Source: Diadema setosum
Taxonomy: Eukaryota > Echinodermata > Echinoidea > Diadematoida > Diadematidae
Length of the DNA: 64,000 nt
Assembly: GCA_033980235.1 (NCBI GenBank)
Contig: CM067072.1
Coordinates: 33,083,759 to 33,147,758 of the forward strand
Direction of reading: 5' to 3'
In this document: piece after piece, positions 9,691 through 21,630 of the stretch
Numbering within the stretch: the stretch's first letter is position 1
How the letters are laid out: each line of letters begins with the position of its first letter
Made by a program: the position numbers and the translations under genes
The notes under the pieces: generated by a model
The model's input: the letters and a program-made list of their open reading frames with translations, nothing else
Database searches by the model: none
Told to the model about the DNA's origin: nothing

Positions 9691-12436
9691 TCTGCCCATG
9701 ATAACTCTGCTGCATTATAAGATCACAGACGCAGTGCCTTTGACAGCCGGATCAACACAGACAACATAGATGAAACGCATCCGGGATGCAGTCTCTGGAT
9801 GCTGTAATTAAATCAAAGAACTCAAGGTCTGATCAAAACAATACTGCTGTTGACACCAAGCTCGTATCATCGCGTACCTGCAAAGTTTTGTTTCATATGC
9901 GGCACCACCAATATTGGCCCTAATTGTGCGAGACAGTGTGATATTAACACTGGGGGTTCCGTGCGCGCACATTCATCATTGCTGGTAATCAAGCCTTAAT
10001 TTGTCAGTCTAACCATGGTGACCTCCATCGCAAATTACTGCGCACTTTTTGAGAGGTTTACTCCCTGGTAAGCTGGGTACAAAACACCAACCTGCCTAGC
10101 TGCCAAGTCAGGATGCTTCGATATATCAGTTGCCCTGTTACATCCATACCCAGATGACAACTGAGCCAAAGATTGCATATTGGAACCGCTAGACTGCTGT
10201 ACTTCTCAAAAAAAAAAAGACAAAAGCAGGCTAGATTTCTATTGTAATAATCTGTGATCAAGGACAGCATGCATTAACATTAGAAATATCAACTCCTGAT
10301 ATGGGTCGCATGTGTTTGTCCTTATCACTACCCTTGGAAATTTAGGTCGTGGAATTGAGCATGGCCTTCCTTCAGAAGGTTTATCCAGATAAGGAAGAAA
10401 ACAATAAATGGAGTCAAAGGGGGCCTGAGCTTTCGATCCAAGCAGATTACAAGGACTACAGACATGAAATAACAACATGTACTATCTGGGAGATAACAGG
10501 GACACATACAGACCAAAGAAAACATTAAAAACAGTATAACTGATCAATAGATATGATAGCATTTGTCTTCTCTATTAAACTGTTGCTGTCAGGAAAGTTG
10601 AAAAAACCAAACTGTTTACACGAACATGTACAAAAGCTTTCAAAAAATCTAGTTCAGAGGTAAATTCTGCACATGGGCAGGGAAAGGGAGTTTGAGAAGG
10701 ACAACCTAATTAATTTCTTTACATTGCAGTAAAAGAACATTACTAAACATTCAAGAGAGCTTGTTAGCATGGAAACAAGTTGGATTACATCTATGTACGT
10801 GGGTTCTATCTAACGTTCACACTCTTTTGTTTTTGGTTTAAATGGTTTTAATTGATGGTTTGAATTTTTAGGGTCGTTTAAACCGTTGCTACCTGCCATT
10901 GGTCTATTGCAGCTCAGGAACAAGAGGCTGCACCTCTAAAAGCACTATGGGATTCCGCCCCCAGAATGCACTACTACACAAAAACTACCTCCTTCACACA
11001 CATTGGATCAATGGAGCATGCAAAAAGGCTGGTGTAAATCAATACAGGCACACTCTAGAATAATGAGACATCAATATTCATAAAACAAGTTTACCCACAC
11101 TGTGACCACAGGGCTATTATTGTCAGCATGTGTACATGTATGCATAGTGAATAAAGGCTTAAACAATGTGGTTAGACTATTGAAAAACATTTGGCATGTT
11201 TTTAGGTGCTTGCAATGCGACACTACTTTATTGCTTTGAGTGTTTTTGGTCATAGAACATTTCTCTAGTATACCCTAAGAGTCATGACATGAGATTGGCG
11301 TAAAAGTGTACATCTCGTTGTAAATCAAACAAATTTTACGTAGCAAACATTTCAATAATGCCCGCTGTACTACATGGCATGCCAAACACATCCTTCGTCA
11401 ACGTCTTCCCAACCCCTGTTTCTGTATGAAATGTGTGACAAATATTTATCTTAAATGAATTTATATGACTTGGTTCCGATGGCATCACTCACCAGCGTCA
11501 CTCCCAAGGTAAAAATGCTCTTTTATTGACACTGACAAAGTTTATGCGTCTGTCTCATTGTTTGTCTGTCATACAACAAGACAGTGTGAAAATGTCTCAC
11601 AGTCCGAGTGACAGGTGAGTGTATGGAGGACGGGAAATGACTGAAGAGAAAAGTTATTCATATACCCACATACATACACACAAACACATGCACATACAGA
11701 CAGAGAATTATTTCACACTTGAGTGCCAATCAAATGTTGGTGTTTTGCCAACTGAAATATCTATCTTGTTTGTGAATCATAACATTTATCAATCACCTTG
11801 ATACCCTTTAGCAAGCCACACATTGCTCAAAAGTATCAGAATTCTGCCAAAAAGAATTAACAACATGCTTGCCTCACATATTTCACAAACAAACAAAAAT
11901 AATAATGATTCGAGACATCTAAAGCATACAGGGTGTGTACAAATATTGATGAAATTGGTTCATCTCAAATTACAGCACAATCATTTACTACAGACAGGGA
12001 GAATAAAGAAAAGAAGTTATACATTTGTATTACTCATTTATATTTGTCCAAAGTAATCTAAAACCTCTAAGCGAATGAAGTATTTGTGAACGATTGATCA
12101 TCATTTACTACTACACATTTTGGGACACTAGACAAGCAATCAATAACGACAGGCTCAATATACTATTTTTGTAATGTATTTAAATTCTATGCATGCTTGC
12201 CAGAGGCTTGCCCTACCTAACAACAACAGAGGAATGCTCAGTAAATTCTTGCTTAAGAAAATTAATTGGCAGGAGCACATGATTTAAGTTTGATACTAGG
12301 CTGATGGAAAAGAAACATCTATGAATTCTGATATGTTACAGGAACTACCTATAGTTAGAACCATGTGTGCATAATAATCAGAGAGATGAACCAATCTAAG
12401 CTGGTGATCCGGCTGCAAGTTATTTATTTAGCGTAC
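9691..12436. other. Unassigned stretch with weak minus-strand exon candidates
   Basis: Mostly AT-rich, presumably intron. Two minus-strand stretches have a usable donor and an open frame: 9878-9949 (donor CAG-GTACGC, peptide including ANIGGAAYETKLC) and 11493-11531 (donor GCTG-GTGAGTGA, peptide SIKEHFYLGSDA). Both have weak acceptors and I would not annotate them as exons. I saw no repeat family. Confidence 0.35.
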
Positions 12437-12583
12437 CTGATGAAATGCCACTAATTCCTCCTGCAAGGTGAGGTAGGACATGCCCTTCAGGAGCTGACAT
12501 CTATGCCAGCAGTGACAGGTGGGGATGAACTCCCTGCCAAGCGGCATCATGACCACCGTTAACGTCACGCTCTTCCAAACCAC
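12437..12583 (-). CDS. Candidate internal exon, unknown protein
   Basis: A minus-strand frame is open for 49 codons up to a donor reading CAG-GTACGC. About three quarters of third positions are G or C, strikingly above the AT-rich surroundings. The peptide includes VVMMPLGREFIPTCHCWHRC, then QLLKGMSYLTLQ and EELVAFHQ. There are two possible starts. A good acceptor (CCTACCTCACCTTGCAG) would leave a 24 bp microexon, 12437-12460, coding EELVAFHQ. A weaker upstream AG gives the longer exon shown. Both start and end in phase 0. The exon at 13772 also ends in phase 0, so they could be joined. I do not recognise the protein. Confidence 0.4.
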
Positions 12584-13771
12584 CTTTCAAGATCTACAAG
12601 ATAGTCGTCTGACGGAAGGAGCCATCCACCTGTGTTTTACAGCAGGCAGTGAGCCCAAAGGGGAATTCCGAAACAATCAGACGCGGCACATGGCACAGAC
12701 ATCACGAACAGTCCTTTAATCGAGTCTCTTGAGGACTTCGCACCGCCGCCACGATCTCTGGAAGTTGTCTTAACTATACCACAATAAAACTCTCACATCT
12801 GAGGTCCAGGACTGACACTATGTTCCCCAGTCTGCTCCTGAAAGATTCAATGTTCTCTCACTGCTTATCAACACAGACTCAGGAAACATATCTTCCACAT
12901 CACATCTGGCAATACATACGCCTCTTTTTCCTTTCCCAAAGCGAAGCAGTTGCTCATGTACATCTGAATCAGTTCACGGTCAATAGCTACAACTATTTTT
13001 GAAGAAGAAGAAGACGTGACATACTCGAGTCCTCCACTTGCCAAACGTATCCAGTTCAACTGCTGTGACTTCTTTTATCTCATCTCCAGAGGTAGCTAGC
13101 AAAACATGTTTCTGCAAAATGTGTTGCCGATTGCAAAGCCTTCGATGCTCATGAACAAACCAGCGAGGAACCGGCGGGAGAAATAACTACCACGCAATGA
13201 AACTAAACATGGCTCTTTTGAATGATCCCGAGCTTCCGACTGCCTTGCAATTGATAGGGGAGTATATAGGGAGAAATAAGAACACTCCTTTCTATTTCAC
13301 ATCTTTCACCATATCATAGAAGAGGAAATTTGAACTCTTGGCTCAGATATTAATTGCATCCATATGAGAAGAGTTTGATCGCAAAAGGAGTTAACTTCAT
13401 TCATGGCAATTAGAGATATTTGCGGTCAAAGCTGCTCAAAAACAAAGAAAACGATATTAAGAAAACATGAAATAATTTTGAACATAACTTTGAGGATATT
13501 CCTTGTTGTAGAGCAACTGAGGTATCATTGGAAAGGTGTTATTTTGCTCCATCTGATGACAGACTTACTTTGAAATGCTTAATAATGGCACTTAGTACGT
13601 TTTGCAATCAAATTCTTCATGTACAGTCTGTACTTCTCACATTCGGCCCACTGGCATGCACTCAGAGAGAAAATCTTTTCTAGCGAAGAAGAGGAAATAT
13701 GAAATGGAGATAAGAAATGTTCTGCGGGTCTTGAGAGAAGCTTGGATTAGTGAAGACAATATACATTTCAC
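12584..13771. other. Probable intron between two exon candidates
   Basis: The part up to about 12800 keeps the higher GC of the neighbouring exon candidate. The rest is AT-rich and without repeats I can name. If the exons at 13772 and 12437 belong to one minus-strand gene, this is the intron between them. Confidence 0.3.
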
Positions 13772-13884
13772 TTCGCAAGGCATTGGGGGGTGTAGTCTGC
13801 CTCCCTTGTTGCGGCTGGTCACGTAGAGGGTGCGCATGACTTCACGAGGAGGCAGAAGGCAGGCCTTGGGTGTTGACCAAATCT
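13772..13884 (-). CDS. Candidate internal exon, unknown protein
   Basis: A 113 bp minus-strand exon with a single convincing frame. It begins after two bases (phase 1) behind an acceptor TTCTGTTTTGGCAAG and ends in phase 0 at GCGAA-GTGAAA, a moderate donor. The 37-codon peptide includes STPKACLLPPREVMRTLYVT followed by SRNKGGRLHPPMPCE. Third positions are about two thirds G or C within AT-rich DNA, and the basic, proline- and glycine-containing composition is protein-like. I cannot name the family. The same strand and compatible phase link it to the candidate at 12437. A second AG two bases in would make the start phase 0. Confidence 0.45.
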
Positions 13885-16800
13885 CTTGCCAAAACAGAAT
13901 CACGGCAGTCTATATCACTTGGCCATACAATGTTACATTTGTTTCCATGCTCCGCTGACGAAGTGAAACAAACACACACCCTGGGACTCTCGTCCTTCCA
14001 TTATTTTTTTTTTCTTGTCAGTAAGAATTCTTGGAGTGACATTCAATTCTAAGCAATCCATCGATAAAACACTTTTCATAAGTCTGCACAGGTACTCAAA
14101 TTCACAGCTCAAGTGTCGGGAATTGAATAATTTTTTTCTAGACCAAGACTTCAAGACATTTGTAATTATACTGTCCCTTGTTCAGTTTGAGTAAAAATCA
14201 CACCTTTTTCTAAACTAAAAATGTGTGATTATCTTTCAATCATCTTTAGACAAAAAGAAAAATAAATGAATTTCAGCTCTTGGTGTGGAGTTCTACATTG
14301 AATCTCAAAGTGATCAGCCAAGCATACATCCTCCCACCCCCACTGCGAAACCGACGTTAGCCTTTTGATTTTACAGCCTTGAGAAATAGACATGTATGCA
14401 GTCAAGTTTTAAATTTAGTGTATGACAATGTAAACAAGCCAAAATTTTCTTTGTGTTTTCATGGGAAAGTGTCACGAAAGTTCAATGCATCCACATAATG
14501 ATATTTGATGATTTATTCCCTTGATTTGTATGCTTTATTGCAATATATCTAATAGGCATTCTAAAACCAAATGAATGTTTGCTAGCTTTCTTTGTGACGT
14601 TTGGCATCAAACTTGGGCCTTGCTAAGAAACTTCTGCTTGAAATCATAAGCACAATGCCAACAAAACTTGGCTAAAGTCTATGTAAGAATCAAGTATCAA
14701 AATGTGTTCGCCTGGTTTGATATTAGTTGACAAACACATTTAGCTCAACGGGATCTAATCATGAATGTCTCAGATGAAAAGATTGAACATAACAAATGTT
14801 GAATATCATTTCCAAGAAAAACAAATAGAAAGATAGGACACAAATCACTTGAGAAAAAAAAAATCACTGGCATCTTGGATGCCTTGAAAGTTGATCTACA
14901 TTTTTCCCACTTCTTTGTTATTTTGCTAAGTACATAATCTTCTTTCATGGCTCTATGTACTTGAGCTCAGTTTCCATTATCTGCAGCAAAGCAGATGGAA
15001 AAGATCCTTTCACGCTTCATTGTTTCTGTGGAGTTCAAGTGGATGCTCATGCTGAGCCCGCAAAAACTTCAACAGAGGATCAAGACCAATTTGATACGCA
15101 GATTGTCCACATCGCCACGTGCGATCGCCCGGAAGTGATTTAGTGGGAGCTTTGAGACCGTAATCTGATGGATTTAGAAAGCATCGGTACCGAATTCCAG
15201 AGCTCTATGATGCCGAATACTCCTCTCTATCTGTGTCACGCTGAATGATATACACCCTCTTGTGTATTGTTTCTAATAACATGCAATATACAGGATTATA
15301 TCGAATTCAGAAAGCATATTGTCACTGGTATGTTTCTGTATCATAGGAATTACTACACAGTATGGTAATTATGTATTTATACAATTTCCAAGGCTTTCAC
15401 GTTTCTAGTACTTTGTAGTCCACTTGATAAACTTGATAACATTATATCTTAAGATGGCAGTAGTGATAGTAAGATAATTTGATATAACGACATAGCTTAT
15501 TATATAGGCCTACTTGTTTGTGTTTTCACACACTGCAAGACTTTTGTGGTATTGCATTAACAGACATTCCCACACATGATGTACAAAAAAAAATGATCAT
15601 AGATCATATTATATTCAGTACAACTGTGTGGGGGTTTAGAGCTATAGGGTAAGTTATTGTTGAAATGAATTTCACAATAGAACAAGCTCATCTTGTACTC
15701 AAAAGCAAATTGTCCAGAAATTAAATCTTTATGCAAAATAAACTGATCTTCTTATGAACATTTTGATGAAACTGATTATAACAAACCCTAGATCATGTAA
15801 ACCAGCACATACAGTGTACAAGCATACTTTTGGTACTTGAATAGAAATTTGACATATACTGATACAAAATGTAGATATGGACATTAAATATGGTATCTTA
15901 TTTGATGAGTTTATGGAAATATATGACAGAAATGTAACTATGAAAGCATTTGTCATATAATTCATTTTTGTGACAGAACTTTGGTACATGACTTAGTAAA
16001 GCAGTAAACAAGTAAAAAAAAAAAATAAAAAAATGAGTGGGCTTTGACTCTCAGCAAATGCATGTGAACTCCTGATTCACTTGGGTTTACTTGGAACGAT
16101 CACATGTGATTCTCAAACCACGGATCTGTTTGATATTCATCTAACAGAGAAGGAGCCAAAAAGAGCTGATTAAACAGTGAAATACCCCAGCGGTCTTCAT
16201 ATTTTTATTGCCTCATCCACTGTAAGAGCCTCTAGAGGCAAAATATGTTCCTTACTTTCATCCTCACATGATCATTTTACTGCTAACTTGATAAGCACTG
16301 ACATTCACGTATTGATTGCAATGCCCACAAGGCACATCAACAATCCTGCAGTGAGCTTGTGGATGTAGTATTGTTACTTGTCTGACTGTGAATCAAAAAA
16401 CTAAACAAACGTAGAAGCTTTTTAATGTACAGGACTCTGGTGGTTGTTCTTACCTTTGAGTTGCAAGGTGCAAAATCCAGTCTGTGTATCACGCATGCAA
16501 CAACTTAGAGGGACAAAGTCAATGGTACAAAATTATCCCATTAATATACAAGAGCATGTCTAAACATCTCCATGGAAAATTAATCCTGACCATTGGATAT
16601 GCTGCAGAACCCACAGTCTGCACTGGCCCGGGTCAATAGGAACAAGAACGACCCGTTTTCCTCAACCAACACGATGCATTATGGAGCTAATGCTAAGGTT
16701 ATTAGCATGTTTACTGCTCTGTGGATCTGGCCACACTTCACTGCTCCGGTGGGCCAGCCACAAAAGGCAGGCTACAGAAGACCAAACAATAGGGAAACAC

Positions 16801-19045
16801 AAAAGATGTGAGCCTCCGCATTCCACAGAACAGAAGAAGACAGCCCTACAACAACCCCAGCGTCAGTCGGAATCTCGTCAGGGACCTATTCACGTCGCTT
16901 TTTCTGCTTTTTCGTTTTCAACGAGAAGTGGCTTCATAAAATCAGAATGGCTTCAACAATGCAGAATGCACTGTTTTTCAGTTTTTCCTCTTGCTTTTTG
17001 TCATTTTGTGAGCATTTGAGTACAGTGGTTCCCGGAAAGATTATGCTTCCTCAGATTTTCCTCGAAATATCCATAGTCTGCCCCAAACTTTTTTTGGGAA
17101 AAAAAACTGCAAGTACAGGATCTCTAGTTACTGTATAAATGCCGTCCTTCTCCTGGTACCGTAATTTTCATGTCTTCTCTCCCACAACATTGCAATCAAT
17201 GTGAAAACATTCATGCATTGTAGGTGACATTGAACATGGTGTCAGCTACATATTTATCAAAATTTATAATTTACTCCAGTCTTAGCTTTATAAGAAACTT
17301 CAAAAGAAATATCTGTTTGAAAAAAAGACAATGAAAGCAAAAAAAAAAACCTCAACAACATTGATTTATTCCAATGCATACCTATTCTATGATCAAGGCC
17401 AACGCACCCATAACTGAAAAGAAACAGTTATTGCGTTCTCTCCCAAAATCGATTGTGTATATTTGCTCCTTGTATGATATGCAAAGAATGGGACATTGAG
17501 GATACACGTAGGCAGATAAGGCCAAAAAAAAAAATGCCACCTCAGTAATTCCGACAAAGAATGCAGATTGAATTTGTTGACATCATGAACGAATAAAAAA
17601 AAAAGTTTCCCTGTAACAAACAGAGCACAATGACTCAAGCGACACAGATACAACCACTAAGCACCTCGTCATTGCGTTTAGACATTTCCACTTCCCCCGG
17701 AAATGAATGGTAACGGAGTGTTCTCTTTTTTTTTAAATCATTATCTTCTGACGCAAGGTTTTATCCACATTTCACAACAATCACTTATTTACAGCAATAT
17801 TTTCCACCACACAGGCACTATTTACTCTTCCCACTGACCAAGCACAAAGCGCTCCGGCATTGAATATGTTTACCTCTGGTCACATGTGACTGCTTCACCA
17901 CCCACTGGATCGTAGCTGGGCATATGATATCACTCTAGAACAAATCTCAGAATATTCCAGCAGACACTTAACCAGCATTTGACAAATGACTGCGAACTCG
18001 TCTGAAAAGGGCAATGCCGAAGAGCTATAAAATGCTCAACTGAATTACATTTCCTCCATCTTCTACCTTTGCATCCTGCCATAAAAGTGTCCCAGGCACT
18101 CCAATCTTTGACTCTTCAGTTGAGATACAGAAATGAAAGGAGATCAATGCTCTTCCTGGTTGGTGTATGCATCACCTACACTCATCTGAACTTTTCTCAA
18201 GGATGACACATGCGTAAAGCTTAGCAATTCTGAAATTCCAAAGGTAGAGAGCATCATTGCAGTATTGTAGAAAGAAAAAAGACACTAGGTATAAAAAATG
18301 ACAATTTTCTAAAGGCTCTGGACCAACAAATTATTACAGTGAATGAACAAAGTGTCACAAGGTAAGTCTTTCCTGCAATTCTGATCAAACTTGCCAGACA
18401 CAGAAAACATTAAAAAACATCTGAAATGATTTCAGATGAGATCTCTGCACAAGAACGACTTTAAGAGTGGCTGAGAGGTGACTATACAAGATACATTTGG
18501 GACTCATAACCGCTATCCCAAAATGGCAACATTCATTAAGAAGGTACTACACACAAGAACCTGAGTCAATTCCTCAAACATAACCTTCAACATCAACGTC
18601 AACACAAATATTACGGCTCGCAAGTATGTAAATGTACATGACCATCAAGTTAAGTTCACCATCGGGTGGGTGCTTGATCTAAGCTGACGGTGGAGAGATT
18701 TGTCAAAAGCACACACAGGGGGAAGGGTTAAAGTCTGGCGACAGTAAAAACAAGCGTGCTGGAATGCCAGAGAATGTACGTGACTGGAGAACTGCATGTG
18801 CCAGACATTGGGTTGATAGATGACATAGAAAAGGATCAACAGTAAGGTGCTGATTTTTTGAACCCTTTTTTTCTGGGGAGGGGGGGGGGGGTATGTTTTG
18901 TTTTAACCTGACATTATGATTTTTATCTTTTTTTTTTTTTTGCTTCTGGCAGGAAACTATTCTACAGCCCCAAGCAACATGATGAACAAATCTATATCCA
19001 TCAGATCTGAAGGAATTGGACTCTCTGAAATTTCTGATGCTGCTT
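13885..19045. other. Unassigned stretch, probably intronic
   Basis: Over 5 kb of AT-rich DNA. A minus-strand frame near 15003-15197 stays open for 64 codons without a methionine. Short minus-strand candidates with decent splice sites occur at 16454-16503 (donor AAAG-GTAAGAA, acceptor TTTGTCCCTCTAAG) and 17874-17915 (donor CAGAG-GTAAAC), each open in two frames and so undecidable. A G run lies at about 18878. There is a TAGGCCTA at 15505-15512. I see no firm gene. Confidence 0.4.
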
Positions 19046-19460
19046 TTCCAACATGAAAGCAAGGATTTGAAACATGTTTTGAAACATGGTTTGACAGAGA
19101 AGCATTTTAAAGAGTTTTTACCCAGCATGTTTCTGGATATATAGCTAGTGCTTGGACTGTGTCATTGCATATCTCATTATGTGCACCTTGTTTCTTGGCA
19201 ATTAATAAGTCAAACAGGGCAAGCACCTGTGACGTCATTTAAACCATGTTTGAGATCACGGTTGCATCAAATAAGAATTTCCAAAATCTTCTTTCTACAG
19301 AAATATCAATTTTGAATTGCACGTCCTCAGTGCATTTGAAAAACCATGTTTCAAAACCATGTTTGTAATCACTACCATCTATAACAAATAGTAAACCACA
19401 AAAACATGGTTTCAAAACCATGTTTCTAGCCAGAAAAATATGCTGCAAATGCACCCTGAG
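19046..19460 (-). mobile_element. Family F dispersed repeat, copy 1
   Basis: The reverse complement of this stretch aligns with 40892-41282 almost end to end. Shared blocks include GGTGCATTT-CAGCA at one end, repeated AAACATGGTTTTGAAA words, ATGCAACC-TGATTT, TGACGTCA, CACCTTGTTT, CATAATGAGAT and CCAGAAACATGCT. The repeated AAACCATGTTT motif is palindromic and could fold on itself. I saw no terminal inverted repeat or target duplication, so the class (MITE or SINE) is open. No coding capacity. Confidence 0.7.
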
Positions 19461-21238
19461 GCCCGTATGGAAGAATTCACATAGTGGAGTGGTGTTTCGA
19501 TACTCTGCGTTAATCAATTAAACACTAATTTCTTCTGGAACACCTTCCAGGTGACTCTGGTGCAACAATGTTCAGCATGATGGTATTAAAGATGATGCTT
19601 CTTAATTCAATCAAAACATAACAAATGAAGATATAAGTTTATACACACTTGCATGCTTGTGTTGGTCACACAACTGAATTAAAGAGAGAAATATTACTGC
19701 CACAAACGCATAATGCCTCTTGTTTGCTTTGTTGTTGTTGTTTTTATTTTTATTTTCATAACACAAATGTTTGACTTGGAATTCTGTTCAATATTTGAGC
19801 TGATAATCACAAGGCCTACCAAATGAAAGAATGATATCTACAGCAAACACTGGAAGAGATACAAACTCAGACGTGCTGATATCACCTCAAGGGTATTCCC
19901 CATACTGATATTCTTTTAATGATTACTATAGCAGACCCCCCCCCCCCCCATCTTTCTGATTTGGCTCAAAAGTATCAAAAAAAAGCAGTTCCCATAGGAG
20001 TGTGTGGTAGAATTATCAAGAAAGAGAGGAAACTCCTAGTGAAATAAGAGCTGGGAATGGTCAAAATTCAGATTCTTTCCTCCAAATTCAGAGTGGTTGT
20101 AGGTCTGCTATAGTAAATAGATTAAAAAAAAATGCTAGAGAACATATCACATTAATGTACTCACCTGCTGGATGACAACAGCAATGGCAGTCCACAGACG
20201 GCAAGCATGAAAGAAACAAGGAAAAAAGGAGAAGAGTGAGCAATATCTGTTATTAACAGAACTCAGGACAAGACAGGCATTTAAAAGGTTGTGCACTGTC
20301 TGTGACTAAATAGGCCTTCGTTTGTAACCCACATGACAGCACAGTGGCTACTGCAGACCCGGAGGAAAACATACAAATGCCTGTTTGCGTACAATGCAGC
20401 TTCCCACGCCAAGGCTACAGTTAAGTTTGGAAATCTGCTTTTGTTGTTGTTGTTTTTTTTTTTTTCTTTTTCTCTTCTGATTTCAGTTGGAATCTCGATC
20501 AGGGTTTCCCACAGAGCAAACTTACATTGGCAACATTATTGTTGTAGTTGTTGTTGTTGTTGTTGTAGGGGGAGGTTTAATTGTGAAAATCATATTATGT
20601 AGGGCCTAGCGATAAAAAGTTAACCGAGTAATACTAAAGTGTGATGTTTTCGTATTACCATTCATCGTCTTGAAAACTGGTTATAAACAACCTCACCTGG
20701 GCCGAGTGTTTATGTGTGCACCTGGTCCCAACCCACACTATAACAAAAGACTGTAGCATTATCACTTCGATACTCTACAGCCGACGGTTTTGAAATTTGT
20801 TTTCAAGACTGGCACTAACTTCATCATGATTAAGTGACATACAGCATGGGAATTGCTTAAAGGAAACAAGATAAATAAAGCCAGGAAAATGTTTAGCAAC
20901 CACTTTCTCATTCCTTCCCCCCACACATACACACACACACACACAAATACATAAACAGTACTTTGCATTGTCTTTTATGACCATACTAAACCAAAGATTA
21001 TACATTCACTACCCATCATATGCAAACAAAGTCTCATTTAAAGTAGTGCTTAATGACCCAGTAAGTGAAAATTTATGCCATGAAACATACCAGGCAGAAT
21101 TCAAAAAGCACTCCTAAAATGAACCATCAGACAGCAACATATTTGCTCGCGACAGAAACAACATCAACTTTTGACAAGCAGAGGCCTAGAAGGAATTTCC
21201 AGCATCATATCATTCCGTGTGCTGATATTGTCATGAAC
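19461..21238. other. Unassigned stretch with weak minus-strand exon candidates
   Basis: Contains a C run near 19937, a GTT-rich repeat at about 20540-20566 and a CA repeat at about 20930-20946. Two minus-strand candidates have good splice sites: 20165-20246 (donor CAG-GTGAGTAC, acceptor TTCTGTTAATAACAG) and 20697-20737 (donor CAG-GTGAGG, acceptor TCTTTTGTTATAG). Their phases can be chained (0 to 2, then 2 to 0) after the exon at 32555. But more than one frame is open in each, and the first is largely a pyrimidine tract, so I do not call them. Confidence 0.35.
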
Positions 21239-21630
21239 TTAAAGGACAAGTCCACCTTCATATACATGTGGATTGAGTGAAGGCAACAATATTAGCAGAA
21301 CACATCAGTGAAAGTTTGGGGAAAATCGGACAATCCGATCAAAAGTTATGAATTTTTAAAGTATCTGCACAGTCACTGCTGGATGAGAAGACTACTACAG
21401 TGTGTGATGTCACATGCATACAACAATATAAGGAAAATAAAACGAGAATTTCACAAAATTTTACTTTTTGAATAAAGTGCACATTTCTTTGACTTGTTAC
21501 TGATATATGGTAAGGGTAATATTATTCCCCCTGCCTTCTGAAAGAGAGAAGTAGAATGTTCTTTTTTTATGCGAGAAAAATGGAAATAATTTATGTTGAA
21601 TTGTAATATGAAGGTGAACTTGTCCTTTAA
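21239..21630 (+). mobile_element. Family B TTAA fold-back element, internally deleted copy
   Basis: This starts TTAAAGGACAAGTCCACCTT and ends with the inverse (GAACTTGTCCTTTAA), with TTAA at both borders (21239-21242 and 21627-21630). The left half matches the left arm of the copy at 37554, including CATGTGGATTGAGTGAA, ACAATATTAG-AGAACACATCAGTGA and the GATGTCACATG region. The right arm is mostly missing: only about 20 bp of the inverted end remain. It is non-coding and non-autonomous. Confidence 0.8.

Noticed and set aside
10926..11063. Plus-strand frame of about 45 codons after a good acceptor (GGTCTATTGCAG)
   Set aside because: No donor, no third-position bias and an unremarkable peptide. 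It is probably chance.
15003..15197. A 64-codon minus-strand frame with protein-like words (YQIGLDPLLKFLRAQHEHPL)
   Set aside because: No methionine, no convincing splice sites at either end, and stop-to-stop frames of this length are common by chance here.
15185..15206. KpnI, EcoRI and SacI sites packed together (GGTACCGAATTCCAGAGCTC), resembling a cloning polylinker
   Set aside because: No vector sequence flanks it and the surroundings look like normal genomic DNA, so coincidence is more likely than contamination.
20165..20246. Minus-strand exon candidate with strong donor and acceptor
   Set aside because: All three frames are open because it is mostly a pyrimidine tract, so coding cannot be distinguished from chance.
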